DNA from: Wyeomyia smithii
Lineage: Eukaryota; Arthropoda; Insecta; Diptera; Culicidae
Length of the DNA stretch: 64,000 nt
Direction of reading: 5' to 3'
NCBI RefSeq assembly: GCF_029784165.1
Contig: NC_073696.1
Coordinates: 88,235,381-88,299,380 of the forward strand
Numbering within the stretch: the stretch's first letter is position 1; every line of letters starts with the position of its first letter. Below, piece by piece: positions 20,265 to 30,911 of the stretch. The position numbers and the translations under genes were made by a program. The notes under the pieces were generated by a model. That model saw only the letters and a program-made list of their open reading frames with translations, had not been told where the DNA came from and made no database searches.

Positions 20265-21060
20265 TTGTACCTTTACACAGTTTCAAGATATGTTCTATAA
20301 GTGCTCATTATACCCCGTGGGTGCTCATTATGCTCCAGTGTGGTGCTCATTGTGCCCCACACATCGACTGATTGCTAGTTTTTGATGCATGAATCAAGTT
20401 TGTGTTTTTCACTATTATACGATAAACTTTTCAATTTGTGAATAGTGTACCTTTAATTATAGAAAGTTAATTCAAGTTTTGCACTGAAGACAGCTTAAAA
20501 TTTTTATCGTTTTCCATGCTTAAATCAGCAACCAAGTTAGGGTGCTCATTATGCCCCTATTCCCCCTACAACAAATAAATTTTTGTAGCATCAAATATTC
20601 TTCGTGAAAAAGTCAAATTTGATGCAAGGGCCTTACGATCGCTCACCTGTCGCCAGTAATCACCAAGCTACAACACACTTTCGAAAGTTAGGGGAAACAC
20701 AGTTCAGTAATAATATACACTGGTTCGTGAACATGCCACAGGTTCATATTGGATATTGGATATTAGCCAAATTCTCAATTATTTTGGATATTAGCCAAAA
20801 TTGTTTCACGTTTGCTGCCTTCCCAAATGCATTTTTTGACAATCGGCTTCCGTAGGGACCTTGTTTAGGGTGTGTACCATCACTAGAAACTGTTTTATCG
20901 ATTTTGGTAAAAATGGCATATTAGCCAATTTTTGAACTATGGGCAGTACAGCGTTACGTAATTTTTAAGTAGGGGGAGGTGTTGGCGTTATGTTTCGTTA
21001 CTTATGGGGGTGGGGGTGGGGGTTTGAAAATTGGGTTTTTTGCGTTACGTAATTCAAGTT

Positions 21061-22234
21061 CAAGTTTTCTGGAATTCTGACAGGTGGTCCACTGAAGAAA
21101 ATGGTGTATCCAAAGAAGCTCTACCACATGTAAAAGAAATTCTGTTCTTAAGGATTATGTTAAAACTACCTTGGATAAATTCCAATTTTGGGTAGAACTA
21201 TCTAAGATGGACCGCTCCTTCAGCGAACTACCCTAACGAAAATCTTTCTTTTTCTTTTGATATAAATTGGAGTTGACAAATGTTTTTTGTGGTGATGCAG
21301 ATTTGCTGGATAAGATGTTTCCCAATGGAAGTTTTTTGGATTCCCTCAAGTATTCGCATAAATAAAGTTGATCTTATCGGTGGTCCACTAAAGGACATGG
21401 TCCATCCAAGATAGTTTTACCCTATATCAAGAGAATAAACAGTTTCTGTTAGGGTGGTCCACTGACGGAAGTGGCCCATCCAAGTAGTTCCACCCTTAGT
21501 TAAAAAGTTTGGTTCTAGTGGATTAAGGTAAAACTATCTTGGATGGACCACGTTCTTTGGTGGACCAGTGGTCATATTTTCTCAATTTATGCGAATACTC
21601 GAGGAATATCCAGAAAGCTTCCATTGTGAAATAGTTCCTTTTTCTGTACTGGACCACTCGCCAGATTAACTCTTTCTTTTAACATAAATAGCTTAACATA
21701 AATACTTAGGAATATTGTATATGTTTATTGTGATTTCAATTCAGACGTCAGAATACGAGAAACATTTGGAAATTCCAATTTGGGGTAGAATTATATTGGA
21801 TGGACTACTTCCTCCAGTGGACCTCCCTGACGAAAAATTGGTTATTCTTTTGAAATAAATTGGAATTCAGGGTGGAACAACACTGGATGTACCAGTTTCG
21901 TCAGTGGACCACCCTTACGAAAAGCTGCCTATTCTCTTGATATAAATTGGAATTTAGAGTAAACTAACCTACAGTGGCACCCTCTCTTATTGTGAACCAC
22001 CGGCCAGCCAAACCTAATTTATACAAAAATTCGAGGAATTTTCAGGAAACTTTTATCGAAAAACATCTTATTCAGTCAATCTGCATCAGAATCACGATAA
22101 ACATTTATAAATTCGGAAATTTGCTAAAAGAAATTGAGTTAATCTGGCAAATGGTCCACTATAGGAATTATAGGTTAATTTACTACACAAATGTTTCTTG
22201 TGATTCTGAGGCAAATTGGCTCAATAAGATGTTA
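21061..22234. repeat. GGTCCAC repeat cluster (both orientations)
   Basis: Phrases such as GGTGGTCCACTGAAG, CATCCAAGATAGTTTTACCC, ATAAATTGGAATTTAGAG and GATGCAGATTTGCTGGATAAG recur every 100-350 bp, some inverted (for example GGTAAAACTATCTTGGATGG near 21530). The cluster looks like an array of foldback or satellite-like units. It is interrupted at 22235 by a MITE and at 22491 by a hAT MITE, and resumes at 22967. No coding potential seen. Confidence 0.6.
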
Positions 22235-22476
22235 GGGTAATCGCTCCATTATTCATCTCAATAGCTAGCTGCACCTAAATTCATCCAATTTCTCTCATTT
22301 GTTCAATTTACCGTCAAATTTCTACAATTTTTTGGAAGTAAATCTGTTTGCTTCTCGATTTTGTCAAGTGGTTGAAAGTTTTACGTTGAAAATATGTTAA
22401 AATTTGACGATAAATTGATCGGAAAGGTGTGATGAGATGAATATAGGTACTGAGATGAATATAGGAGCGATTACCC
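22235..22476 (-). mobile_element. TA-target MITE, copy C (242 bp, reversed)
   Basis: Same family as copies A and B but in the opposite orientation; TA at 22233-22234 and 22477-22478. It interrupts a GGTCCAC repeat unit just after GCTCAATAAGATGT. Confidence 0.8.
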
Positions 22477-22490
22477 TAAGTACTCTGGAG

Positions 22491-22958
22491 CAGTGCTGAT
22501 AAAAGTCATTTTCCTTAGCAAAATTCTTCGAAAATTACAGCCAATCATTTTCAATTTTCACTTCCAATGATCGCAGCACTCTTTCAGATACACTAGATTT
22601 TCGTCCTAGTAACGTGCTGTTATACTCAGATGAAATAAATCGCGCGCATCGTTCACGGTTACGGAATAAAACTTGACGACAAATCCAACCAAATGATCTT
22701 CACTTCAAAGTGAAAAAGAAAAACAAACAGTTCACTCAACCAAAATGAAACTCGCCGAAACACTTTTTCACTGACACTGACCGATGCCTTGACAATCTGT
22801 TGTCTTGCTTCCATCGCATGAAATATAATGAGGTGTTTTGACAGTTCACTTCCATGCAAAAGGCGGGAAGGGAGAACTCTGAAAGGATTGTAGAAAAATA
22901 ACGTTTATGGATGCTTTTTTTCACTTTCACTCAAGAGTGTCAACAAATATCAACCCTG
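22491..22958. mobile_element. hAT-type MITE (468 bp)
   Basis: CTCTGGAG is duplicated at 22483-22490 and 22959-22966, an 8-bp TSD. The ends CAGTGCTGAT and ATCAACCCTG are imperfect inverted repeats starting CAG, as in hAT elements. No transposase fragment could be recognised inside. It sits 14 bp from MITE copy C within the GGTCCAC repeat. Confidence 0.78.
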
Positions 22959-22966
22959 CTCTGGAG

Positions 22967-23520
22967 ATCCTTCAAGTTTTCGTATAAATTGAGGTAATCT
23001 GGTGATCCACCAAAAGACGTGGTCCATCCAAAGTAGTTTTAAAGGATTAAGGTAAAATTTCTTTGGGTGGATCTCGAACTTCAGTGGATCACTGGTCATA
23101 TTAACTCACTTTATGCGAACATTTCTAACTTCCATCGGGAAATATCCTATCCAGGATATCTGCATGAGAATCGCGAGAATTATTTGTAAGTTCCAATTCA
23201 GAGTAGAACTACCTTGGATGGACCACTTTCTTCAAATGGTGACCGGTTTATTCTCTTGATTTAAATTTAAATTAACAAGTTTTTCTCGTGATTCTAGAGC
23301 ATATTAGTTGGATAAGTGTTTCCCGTTGGAAGTTTCCTGGAAATCCCTCGAGTTTTCGCATAAATTGAGTTATTCTAACCGGTGGTCTACTAACGGACGT
23401 GGTTCACCCAAGGTAGTTTTGCCCTATATCAAGAAAACAAACAGTTTTTCGACTGGGTTGTCCATTGAAAGAAGTGGTCTATGCGTGGAGTTGTACCCTA
23501 AGTCTTAAATATTTTAAAAG
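22967..23520. repeat. GGTCCAC repeat cluster, continuation
   Basis: The repeat family resumes with TCAAGTTTTCGTATAAATTGAG and continues with GATAAGTGTTTCCCG- and GGTGGTCTACTAACGGA-type phrases, including inverted units near 23040-23160. Confidence 0.55.
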
Positions 23521-23524
23521 CTAA

Positions 23525-23806
23525 CACTGGTCGATAAAAGCAAAAAAATGCTACCATAAAATTTAAAATAGTTCCCCTGGCAAGATTATAGCTTATTAAC
23601 TATTACTGTGAAATTTAGTGCCTTTAGCCATTGTCAAAACGCGTCAACTTCGGTTCGTCGCTTCAACGTTGTTTACTAGAAAATTCATTGAAGTCTCTAG
23701 AAAATGTTGGCAGCCTGGGCCACCAAAATTCACAGAAATGGATAGAAAGCTATATCTTTCATTTTCTCCAGTTTAAGCTTAAAAGTCACACCTGTGTTGA
23801 CCAGTG
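23525..23806. mobile_element. MITE with CACTGGTC termini and TAA flanks (282 bp)
   Basis: CACTGGTCGATAA at the left and GTGTTGACCAGTG at the right form 8-bp perfect terminal inverted repeats. TAA flanks both ends (23522-23524 and 23807-23809), compatible with the TWA targets of PIF/Harbinger elements. Related to 14700-14868. Confidence 0.6.
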
Positions 23807-24039
23807 TAATCATTACAACAAGGGATAGTAAGGCGCCTAGACCAAATTTAAAAATTATGGAGACACATAGTTGTTTTGTTATTGCTATGTCCACAATCTT
23901 CCCATCTAAAGTTCTTGTTCCTGTCTTTTGAATCAGTGATATAGTTTCTTTGAACCGGGGAATCCCCAGTAAACTTGAAAATTATACAATTGTGTAGAAA
24001 CCAAAAAACACTTTCAACAACTGAGGAACAAATGGGAAC

Positions 24040-24257
24040 TACTCCTATATTCATTTAGACACTCAAATTCATCTTATCGTTCTTGTTTGTTCAATTTACC
24101 GTCGAATTTCCGGTTTGGTTGGTTTCAAAGTTAAACTTCCGATCGCTCGATTAAATCGAGAGGAAAAATTAAATTAGGAAAATTTTACGGTAAATTGGGC
24201 AAATAATAGCGATGAGATGAATATAGGTGTTGAGATGAATAAATAAGCGGTTCCCCT
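24040..24257. repeat. Diverged relative of the TA-target MITE family
   Basis: The left phrase ACTACTCCTATATTCATTTAG and right phrase GATGAATAAATAAGCGGTTCCC echo the ends of copies A-C, and the inner ACCGTCGAATTTCC and TACGGTAAATTGGG are also related. Too diverged to fix its ends. Confidence 0.4.
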
Positions 24258-24818
24258 ATCAACCTTGGATTCCGAATCCTTATTTTGGCTTTAGTAACAT
24301 TGAATGAAAATGATAATTATAAGAATTTAGAAACGTATTTTGTATCAGTTTGAAAAGGTGTGCGGAATACGACACAGACAGTCAAACTTACCCTTTTTAA
24401 AAGTTTTGTGAGAAATGTTTTGTATAGTCATAATCGAGTGCCAAATCTGTCTTGAAGAAGGCCCGGTAACTTGAATCAATAAAATTCAAAATGATACAGA
24501 ACTTCTCTGCTGAAGTTTCAAAATATCATTATTACCAGACATCACATCTGAGGTTCATGCTCTTGTTTTTTTCTGAACCCACGGTGTTCCATTTTTTCGT
24601 TCATTTCACCAGTGAATCACTCATGTTCATGACGGCCATCGTTTTGTAATATTGAATTTTCATTCATATAAAAAACAGAATAAAGCATGCAGTAATCGAA
24701 TCTATTTTTACAAAAAATCAATCAATGAACGTTTTAGAGACAAAATTGTGCATAAAAAATGTTTTTTGTACGATGATTTTTTATTTAACGAACAAAATTA
24801 TTCAACGCATTAATGGTA
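24258..24818. other. Intergenic, nothing recognised
   Basis: AT-rich, no gene or bounded element seen. Confidence 0.4.
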
Positions 24819-25666
24819 CCATGGAACGGGGTGAAATTGATCAACTTTTATAACAATTTCCAATTAAGTAGCTTCATGTACATTTTCCCGAAATAGTATA
24901 AATTTAAAACAAGTACTGGTATGTGCTCCAGTAAACCTCTATGGCTATTGGTGAAATTTCTTTCGTCTACCTCATGAAATAAATTCGATAATTCTATAAG
25001 GTACTATGAGGTAAACTGAGGTGAAATTGATTTCCATTGAAACCCATACATTCTTCTGGCAATGTGTTTTTTTTTTCGATATGCTAAAGATAAATGATGA
25101 TTTCTGTGCTGAAAAATATCATTTACAGCTAGGTAGTTTGGAAACGAAAATAACGATATTTCTGATTAAAATTTGTTTATTTTGGTTCAAGAGCTGCTTG
25201 TTGCTAAATTTGCTCCTATTTGATCGTCGTTAGACCGATTTCAATTAGGTTTGTTGCAAAAGCTCGAAAACTAGCTCTGAAATTAAAATCTCTGTGGTTT
25301 TCTGCGAATTTACCAGTATTTGTTTAATGGTATGGAATAATCATTGTTGAAAATAACATTTTTAGAGCTTTTATCAAACTTTACTGACTTCTCCAAATTT
25401 AACGTAATTAACCCTCAATTAAGATTACTTTAAGTAAATTCAATACTTTTTTTGTTATTTTGAAACTTGTTTGATCAAATGTGATTGAGTTTTGACTGAG
25501 TTAGAAGAATTTTTTGAAAATATGAAAAATTGCACCGAGCATGCAAGGGTTAACTTTGACAGGTATGTGAATCATACAAAAGTTGCGTTGAAGGACACCT
25601 TAACATTGCGTAGTGTTGTAAGAGCAAAATCTTTTGATTAGTATTTTTCATCACGAATTTTCAGGT

Positions 25667-25700
25667 CATTCCGGGTTGTGCTCTCGTCGTGTTCGGTCGC
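25667..25700 (+). promoter_or_regulatory. Inr + near-consensus DPE of I-clade copy 2
   Basis: The copy starts CATTCC after a T. With the A at 25668 as +1, positions +28 to +33 (25695-25700) read GGTCGC, five of six matches to RGWYVT. The spacing is the same as in copies 1 and 3 although the sequence between has diverged. Confidence 0.6.
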
Positions 25701-26101
25701 AATTTCATTTCGATCTCGATAGTGCCGACCAGTTAATCGCCTTCAAGGTCACCGTGCATTGTATTGCGTGTGCACTGCTGCCCGTTGCCGTCGTCTATTG
25801 AAGACAAAGGAACGCATCATCGCCTATTGTTACCGTACGCCACAGACTGTACGTTGTGTCGCTACTGCGAGAGATCCAGTACCCGGCGTACTGCTGTTTG
25901 GCTGTACTGGTGCTGCTGTGTGGCTGGAGCAGCTGCAGCTTTTGCTACCGGACTCTTGTGTGAAGGACTGAAGATTGGCATCGCCCGTGCGCTGATTGCG
26001 GTGGAGAGCGGCTGCAGAAGATAAGAAGTTTTTTTTCTTGGTTTTTTTCTACAATATTATTTGTTGATTGGCATTTTGCGTGTATGGCTTTCGCGTCCAA
26101 C

Positions 26102-27972
26102 ATGGACGACGAACGCGGGGATGAAAACCCGCTCGTTCTACCGCCTAGCCCTCCCGGATACAAAGTTCCAAGGGTTAAGAATGGAACCCCGCAGGAAGCT
26201 ACCCATCGGCTTAAGCAGTATCCGGAGGGCAAAGTTGGTATTGGGGCTGTATTTTTCCGGCCGAAAGTGAAAGCATGCAAATATGTAAAGATCTGGCACG
26301 GTTTACAGCCGTGACAGAAATTACCAAAGTACGCCCGAATAAGCTGCGTGTTTTGGTGTCCGACCTCAAGCAAGCAAATGAGATTGCTGCTTGTGAGCTC
26401 TTCACGCGGGAGTACCACGTGTACATTCCAGCTCGCGTAGTTGAGATTGACGGTGTGGTCAGCGAATCGAGTCTGACTGTCGAGGACCTGTTGAAGGCTG
26501 GAAAAGGCCTTTTCAAGGATTCTAGCCTTGAACCTGCCAAGATACTTGAATGTAAGCAATTACATTCAGTATCGCCCGACAAGGGCTTAAAAACTTACAC
26601 CCCTTCAGACTCTTTTCGCGTGACTTTCGTCGGGTCTGCTCTGCCGAGCTATGTGCTCGTGGACAAGGTGCGTCTGCCCGTGCGCTTGTTTGTACCGCGG
26701 GTAATGAATTGCCTCAAGTGCAAACAGTTGGGCCATACGGCCTCCCACTGTGGCAATAAAGCACGTTGTGGCAAGTGCGGAGAGCAACATGCGGATGACG
26801 CCTGTAATAAGGGTGCTGAAAAGTGCCTTTATTGTGGGCAGACTCCGCATGAGCTGTCTGCATGTCCCGCGTACAAACAGCGCCAAGACAAGATCAAGCG
26901 GTCTCTGAAAGAGCGCTCTAAGCGCACTTTCGCAGAAATGCCCAAAGAGGCCGCTGCCACCAAACTGGTTTCCCCAAGTCTCTTCGAGGTCTTGCCATCC
27001 GATGAGTCTGATTCTGACGATTCAGTTGGGGAATCTTCTTTTGTTGAACCCGGGAAATCTAGGAAGAGGAAAAACCTTTCTTCTCCTAGGCTTCCTAGGA
27101 AACGACACAGAAGGTCTCCATCTGAAGTGACTGATACTAAGAAACAAAAAAGTGCTTCGATGGCTAATTCATCGGCTGAGATGAAGGTTTATATCTCTAT
27201 TTTACAGTGGAATTGTAGAAGTATCATCCCCAAAATTGATTCATTTAAAGTTTTGATTAATAAGCATAAATGCGATGCATTTTCCCTCTGTGAAACTTGG
27301 CTCACTTCAAATGTAGATCTTAGCTTCCACGATTTTAATATAATTCGCCTCGACCAGGACACCCCTTACGGAGGAGTACTTCTAGGGATTAAGAAGTGCT
27401 ATTCCTTCTATCGTATTAACCTCCCCACGGTCCCAGGCGTCGAAGCTGTCGCATGTCAAATGACAATACAAGGTAAAGAGCTTTGTATTGCCTCAATATA
27501 TATTCCTCCCAGAGCACAGGTTGGGCAACGGCTGCTCTTCGATTTAAAAGAACTTCTTCCCTCGCCACGTTTGATTTTGGGAGATTTTAACTCTCACGGC
27601 GTGGCTTGGGGTTCCCCTTCTAATGATAACCGTTCCTCTTTGATCTATAACCTCTGCGACGACCTCGACATGACAATATTAAACAACGGGGATATGACAC
27701 GCGTTCCGAAACCTCCAGCGCGCCCCAGTGCTTTAGATTTATCTTTATGTTCAACATCGCTACGGTTGGATTGCATATGGAAGGTAGTCCTTGATCCCCA
27801 CGGTAGCGATCATTTGCCTATTCAAATTTCAATTGATAATGGTTCAACTCGCACGCGATCAGTTGACATTCCGTATGACCTCACACGGAATATCGATTGG
27901 AAATTATACGAGGAAATGATATCAGAAGCTGTCGAGTCGATTCAACATCACCCACCACTTGATACAACCTAA
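26102..27972 (+). pseudogene. Fused ORF1-ORF2 remnant of I-clade copy 2
   Basis: ORF1 starts at ATG 26102 (MDDERGDENP) and is broken by a frameshift near 26275. From there one frame runs without a stop to 27972. It contains the ORF1 domain with knuckles (CLKCKQLGHTASHC, CGKCGEQHADDAC, CLYCGQTPHELSAC) and then, after a deletion of about 290 bp relative to copy 1, goes directly into the ORF2 endonuclease (ILQWNCRSI, CETW, LGDFNSHG, GSDHLPI). The former ORF2 start ATG is at 27160. The frame ends at a local sequence change near 27965. The fusion removes the stop/start overlap used by copy 1. Function is unlikely because both outer ends are broken. Confidence 0.85.
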
Positions 27973-30661
27973 TACAACCTCCTCGCGGGCTTGATTCTCG
28001 ACGCCGCGTTGCAAGCCCGAACGAAGAAATATCCTGGCGTGACGATCAAAGAACGGCCTCCCACTCCGTGGTGGGACCAAGAGTGCTCCGATGTCTACAC
28101 GGAAAAATCCGACGCGTTTAAGGCCTTCTTTTGGGTGAAAGGTCAACCCAACGACTTTAAGCGGTATTTGGAGCTTAAGACCAAGTTCAAAAGCTTGGTC
28201 CGAGCAAAGAAACGTGGATATAGTCGCCGGTTCGTAAACGAAACGTCGAGGGAGACATCGATGAGCACTCTTTGGAACACAGCCCGAAGAATGCGAAATC
28301 GTATAACGGTCAACGAAAGCGAGGAGTCTTCAAGTCGGTGGATATTTGATTGTTGAACTTGTTGAACTTGTTCAATAAGTTCCTGGAGCAAAACATTGTA
28401 CCGCAGGATTGGAGGCAAGTGAAGGTGATCGCCATCCAGAAACCAGGGAAACCAGCTTCTGATCACAACTCTTATAGGCCGATTGCAATGCTATCCTGTA
28501 TCCGGAAATTGATGGAGAAAATGATACTCCGTCGTTTAGACCATTGGGTCAAATCAAACGGTCTACTATCAGATACTCAATTTGGCTTCCGCCGTGCCGA
28601 AGGAACGAATGACTGTCTTGCGTTGCTTTCTACAGATATTCAGCTAGCCTATGCTCGCAAAGAACAAATGGCATCTGTGTTCTTGGACATTAAGGGGGCT
28701 TTTGATTCCGTTTCTATTGACATTCTTTCGGGCAAACTTCACCGACAAGGATTTTTACCAATTTTGAACAATTTTGTGCATAATTTGTTGTCCGAAAAGC
28801 ATATGCATTTTACGCATGGCGATTTGGCAACTTTTCGTATTAGCTACATGGGTCTTCCCCAGGGCTCATGCTTAAGCCCCCTTCTTTAAAACTTTTATGT
28901 GAATGACATTGACGCATGTCTGGCAAATTTATGCACGATAAGACAACTTGCAGACGACAGCGTGGTCTCTGTTACAGGAGCCAAAGCTGCCGATTTGCAA
29001 AGACCATTGCAAGATACCTTGGACAATTTGTCTGCTTGGGCTTTACAGCTAGGTATCGAATTCTCTCCGAAGAAAACTGAGATAGTAGTTTTTTCTAGGA
29101 AGCATGAACCTGCTCAGCTTCAAACACAATTAATGGGTAAAACGATTTCTCAGGTTTTGGTACACAAATATTTTGGTGTCTGGTTCGATTCGAAAGGCAC
29201 CTGGGGATGTCACGTTCGGTATTTGATGAAAAAATGTCAACGAAGAGTGAATTTTCTCCGGACAATTACTGGGTCATGGGGGGCGCCCACCCAGGAGACC
29301 TCATAAGGCTTTACCAAACAACGATATTGTCGGTGCTTGAGTACGGATGTTTCTGCTTCCGCTCCGCTGCAAACACCCATTTAATCAAGCTGGAACGATT
29401 GCAGTATCGTTGTTTGCGTATTGCCTTAGGTTGCATGCATTCGACCCATACGATGAGTTTGGAAGTTTTGGCGGGCGTTCTCCCATTAAAAGACCGCTTT
29501 TAGGATCTGACTACTCGTATTCTCATCAAATGTGAGGTTTTGAACCCCTTGGTAATTGAAAATTTCGATAGGCTAGTTGAACTTAATTCTCAAACCTGTT
29601 TCATGACTGTGTATTTCAATCACATGTCTCAAAGTATTAATCCTTCCTCATACACCTCCAATCGTGTCAACTCATTAGATACTTCTGTTTCTACTGTGTT
29701 TTTCGATACATCCATGATGGAAGAAACTCGTGGAATCCCGGATCATTTACGCGTGCAGCAGATCCCTAAAATATTTTATAACAAATATAAAAACATCAAC
29801 TGCGACAATGCGTTTTATACTGATGGATCACTTCGCAACGGGTCCACTGGCTTCGGTATCTTCAACAATAATTTTACCGCCTCCTACAAGCTCGATAATC
29901 CTGCTTCTGTTTACGTCGCAGAATTGGCTGCAATTCAGTATACCTTAGGGATTATTGAAACAATGCCCACGGACCATTACTTCATCTTTACGGACAGTCT
30001 CAGTTCTATTGAGGCTCTCCGATCGATGAAGGATGTAAGGCACTCTCCGTATTTCCTGGGGAAAATACGGGAACATCTGAGTGCTTTATCCGAAAAATCT
30101 TCTCAGATTACCTTAGTGTGGGTCCCTTCTCATTGTTCCATTCCGGGCAATGAAAAAGCGGACACTTTGGCTAAGGTGGGCGCAACAAACGGTGATATTT
30201 AGAACAGGCCAATTGCCTACAATGAATTTTTAAAATTTTCACGTCAGAGTACACTTGTCAACTGGCAGGCCTCGTGGGATAAGGGAGAACTGGGGAGGTG
30301 GCTACACAGCATCATTCCCAAGGTTTCCACCAAACCTTGGTTTCGGGGGTTGGATGTAGGACGAGATTTCATTCGCATGAAGTCTCGGATTATGTCCAAC
30401 CACTACGGGCTAGATGCACATCTCTTGCGTATTGGGCTGGCGAGCAGTAATCATTGTGTTTGTGGATTGGGGTATCAAGACATTGAGCACATGGTTCGGG
30501 TGTGTGCTGAATTTTGCGGCGCCAGATCTCTACTTTTGGATACCCTCAGGGCCCGAGGAATACAGCCCTATGTGCCAGTTCGTGATATTCTCGCTCAGCG
30601 AAACTTGCCATACATGCTACATGTTTATAGCTACTTGAAGAGCATCAAGGTGCCAATTTAA
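27973..30661 (+). pseudogene. Broken ORF2 (reverse transcriptase - RNase H) of I-clade copy 2
   Basis: The remainder of ORF2 survives in pieces: linker 27991-28356; reverse transcriptase 28350-28889 after a deletion of about 195 bp; QLADDSV piece 28899-29306; thumb 29207-29503; RNase H 29540-30202 (FYTDGSLRNGS, FTDSLSS, WVPSHCSIPGNEKAD); C-terminal knuckle 30350-30661 (CVCGLGYQDIEH). Breaks are a TAA at 28888, a frameshift near 29280, a TAG at 29501 and a TAG at 30200. The catalytic motifs remain readable, so decay is moderate. Confidence 0.88.
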
Positions 30662-30911
30662 CAGCGAAACAAAAAAAAACATGTTAGTTTTAGTATTAGA
30701 TTTAGTTTCAGCTCGTAGTCGGCAGCGAGGGTAAAGAATTTGCCTTTAGATTATAGGATATTCTAGACCATAAGGCATTAGATTTAATTGGCTCCGTAAA
30801 ACATTACTTTGTATTGTGCCGTGTCAAATAAATGTTGTGTGAACAAAAAAAAATCACGAATTTTCAGGTGATCAATTTCACCCCACTGATCAATTTGACT
30901 TCATTCCACGG

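Larger units (their letters stand above)
19559..20566 (+). mobile_element. pogo-like non-autonomous element (~1.0 kb)
   Basis: The left end GGGGGGCTAGGGCCAAATGAG and the right end CTCATTATGCCCCTATTCCCC are imperfect inverted repeats, with TA on both sides (19557-19558 and 20567-20568). Subterminal phrases of the type GTGCTCATTATGCCCC recur inside both ends (about 20290, 20318, 20341 on the right; 19995 and 20012 on the left), likely transposase-binding repeats. It encodes a broken transposase N-terminus at 20115-20264 and carries a 38-bp LINE-tail insertion at 19874-19911. Confidence 0.7.
18303..21050. mobile_element. Large inverted-repeat element with TTACGTAACG termini and G-rich tracts
   Basis: The left end (from about 18312) reads AAATTACGTAACGG, then a G-rich tract (18375-18396) and CAGCGTTACGTAACG. 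The right end (20960-21050) carries a G-rich tract and GCGTTACGTAATTC. Sequence next to the left end (CAAAAATTGGCTAATATGCC, about 18489) recurs inverted near 20930. The element is non-autonomous as far as I can see and hosts two MITEs, a pogo-like element and a tiny LINE tail. Exact ends and TSD are unresolved. Confidence 0.45.
25667..30852 (+). mobile_element. I-clade (MosquI-like) retrotransposon, copy 2, complete but decayed
   Basis: The 17-bp TSD ATCACGAATTTTCAGGT lies at 25650-25666 and 30853-30869. The copy runs from the CATTCC start to the poly(A), so it was inserted full length, but its 5' UTR and ORF1 differ clearly from copy 1 and it is a separate subfamily. It has deletions (most of the ORF1 C-terminus; about 195 bp before the reverse transcriptase), frameshifts and stops. 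It is inside the TIR element at 24819-30911. Confidence 0.88.
24819..30911. mobile_element. TIR element split by I-clade copy 2
   Basis: The left end CCATGGAACGGGGTGAAATTG and the right end (complement of CCGTGGAATGAAGTCAAATTG) form a 25-bp inverted repeat with about five mismatches. GTGAAATTGATC-type phrases also occur subterminally on both sides. TA precedes the left end (24817-24818); the matching right position reads TG. Without the LINE (25667-30852 plus one TSD copy) the element is roughly 0.9 kb. No transposase is recognisable. Confidence 0.5.
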
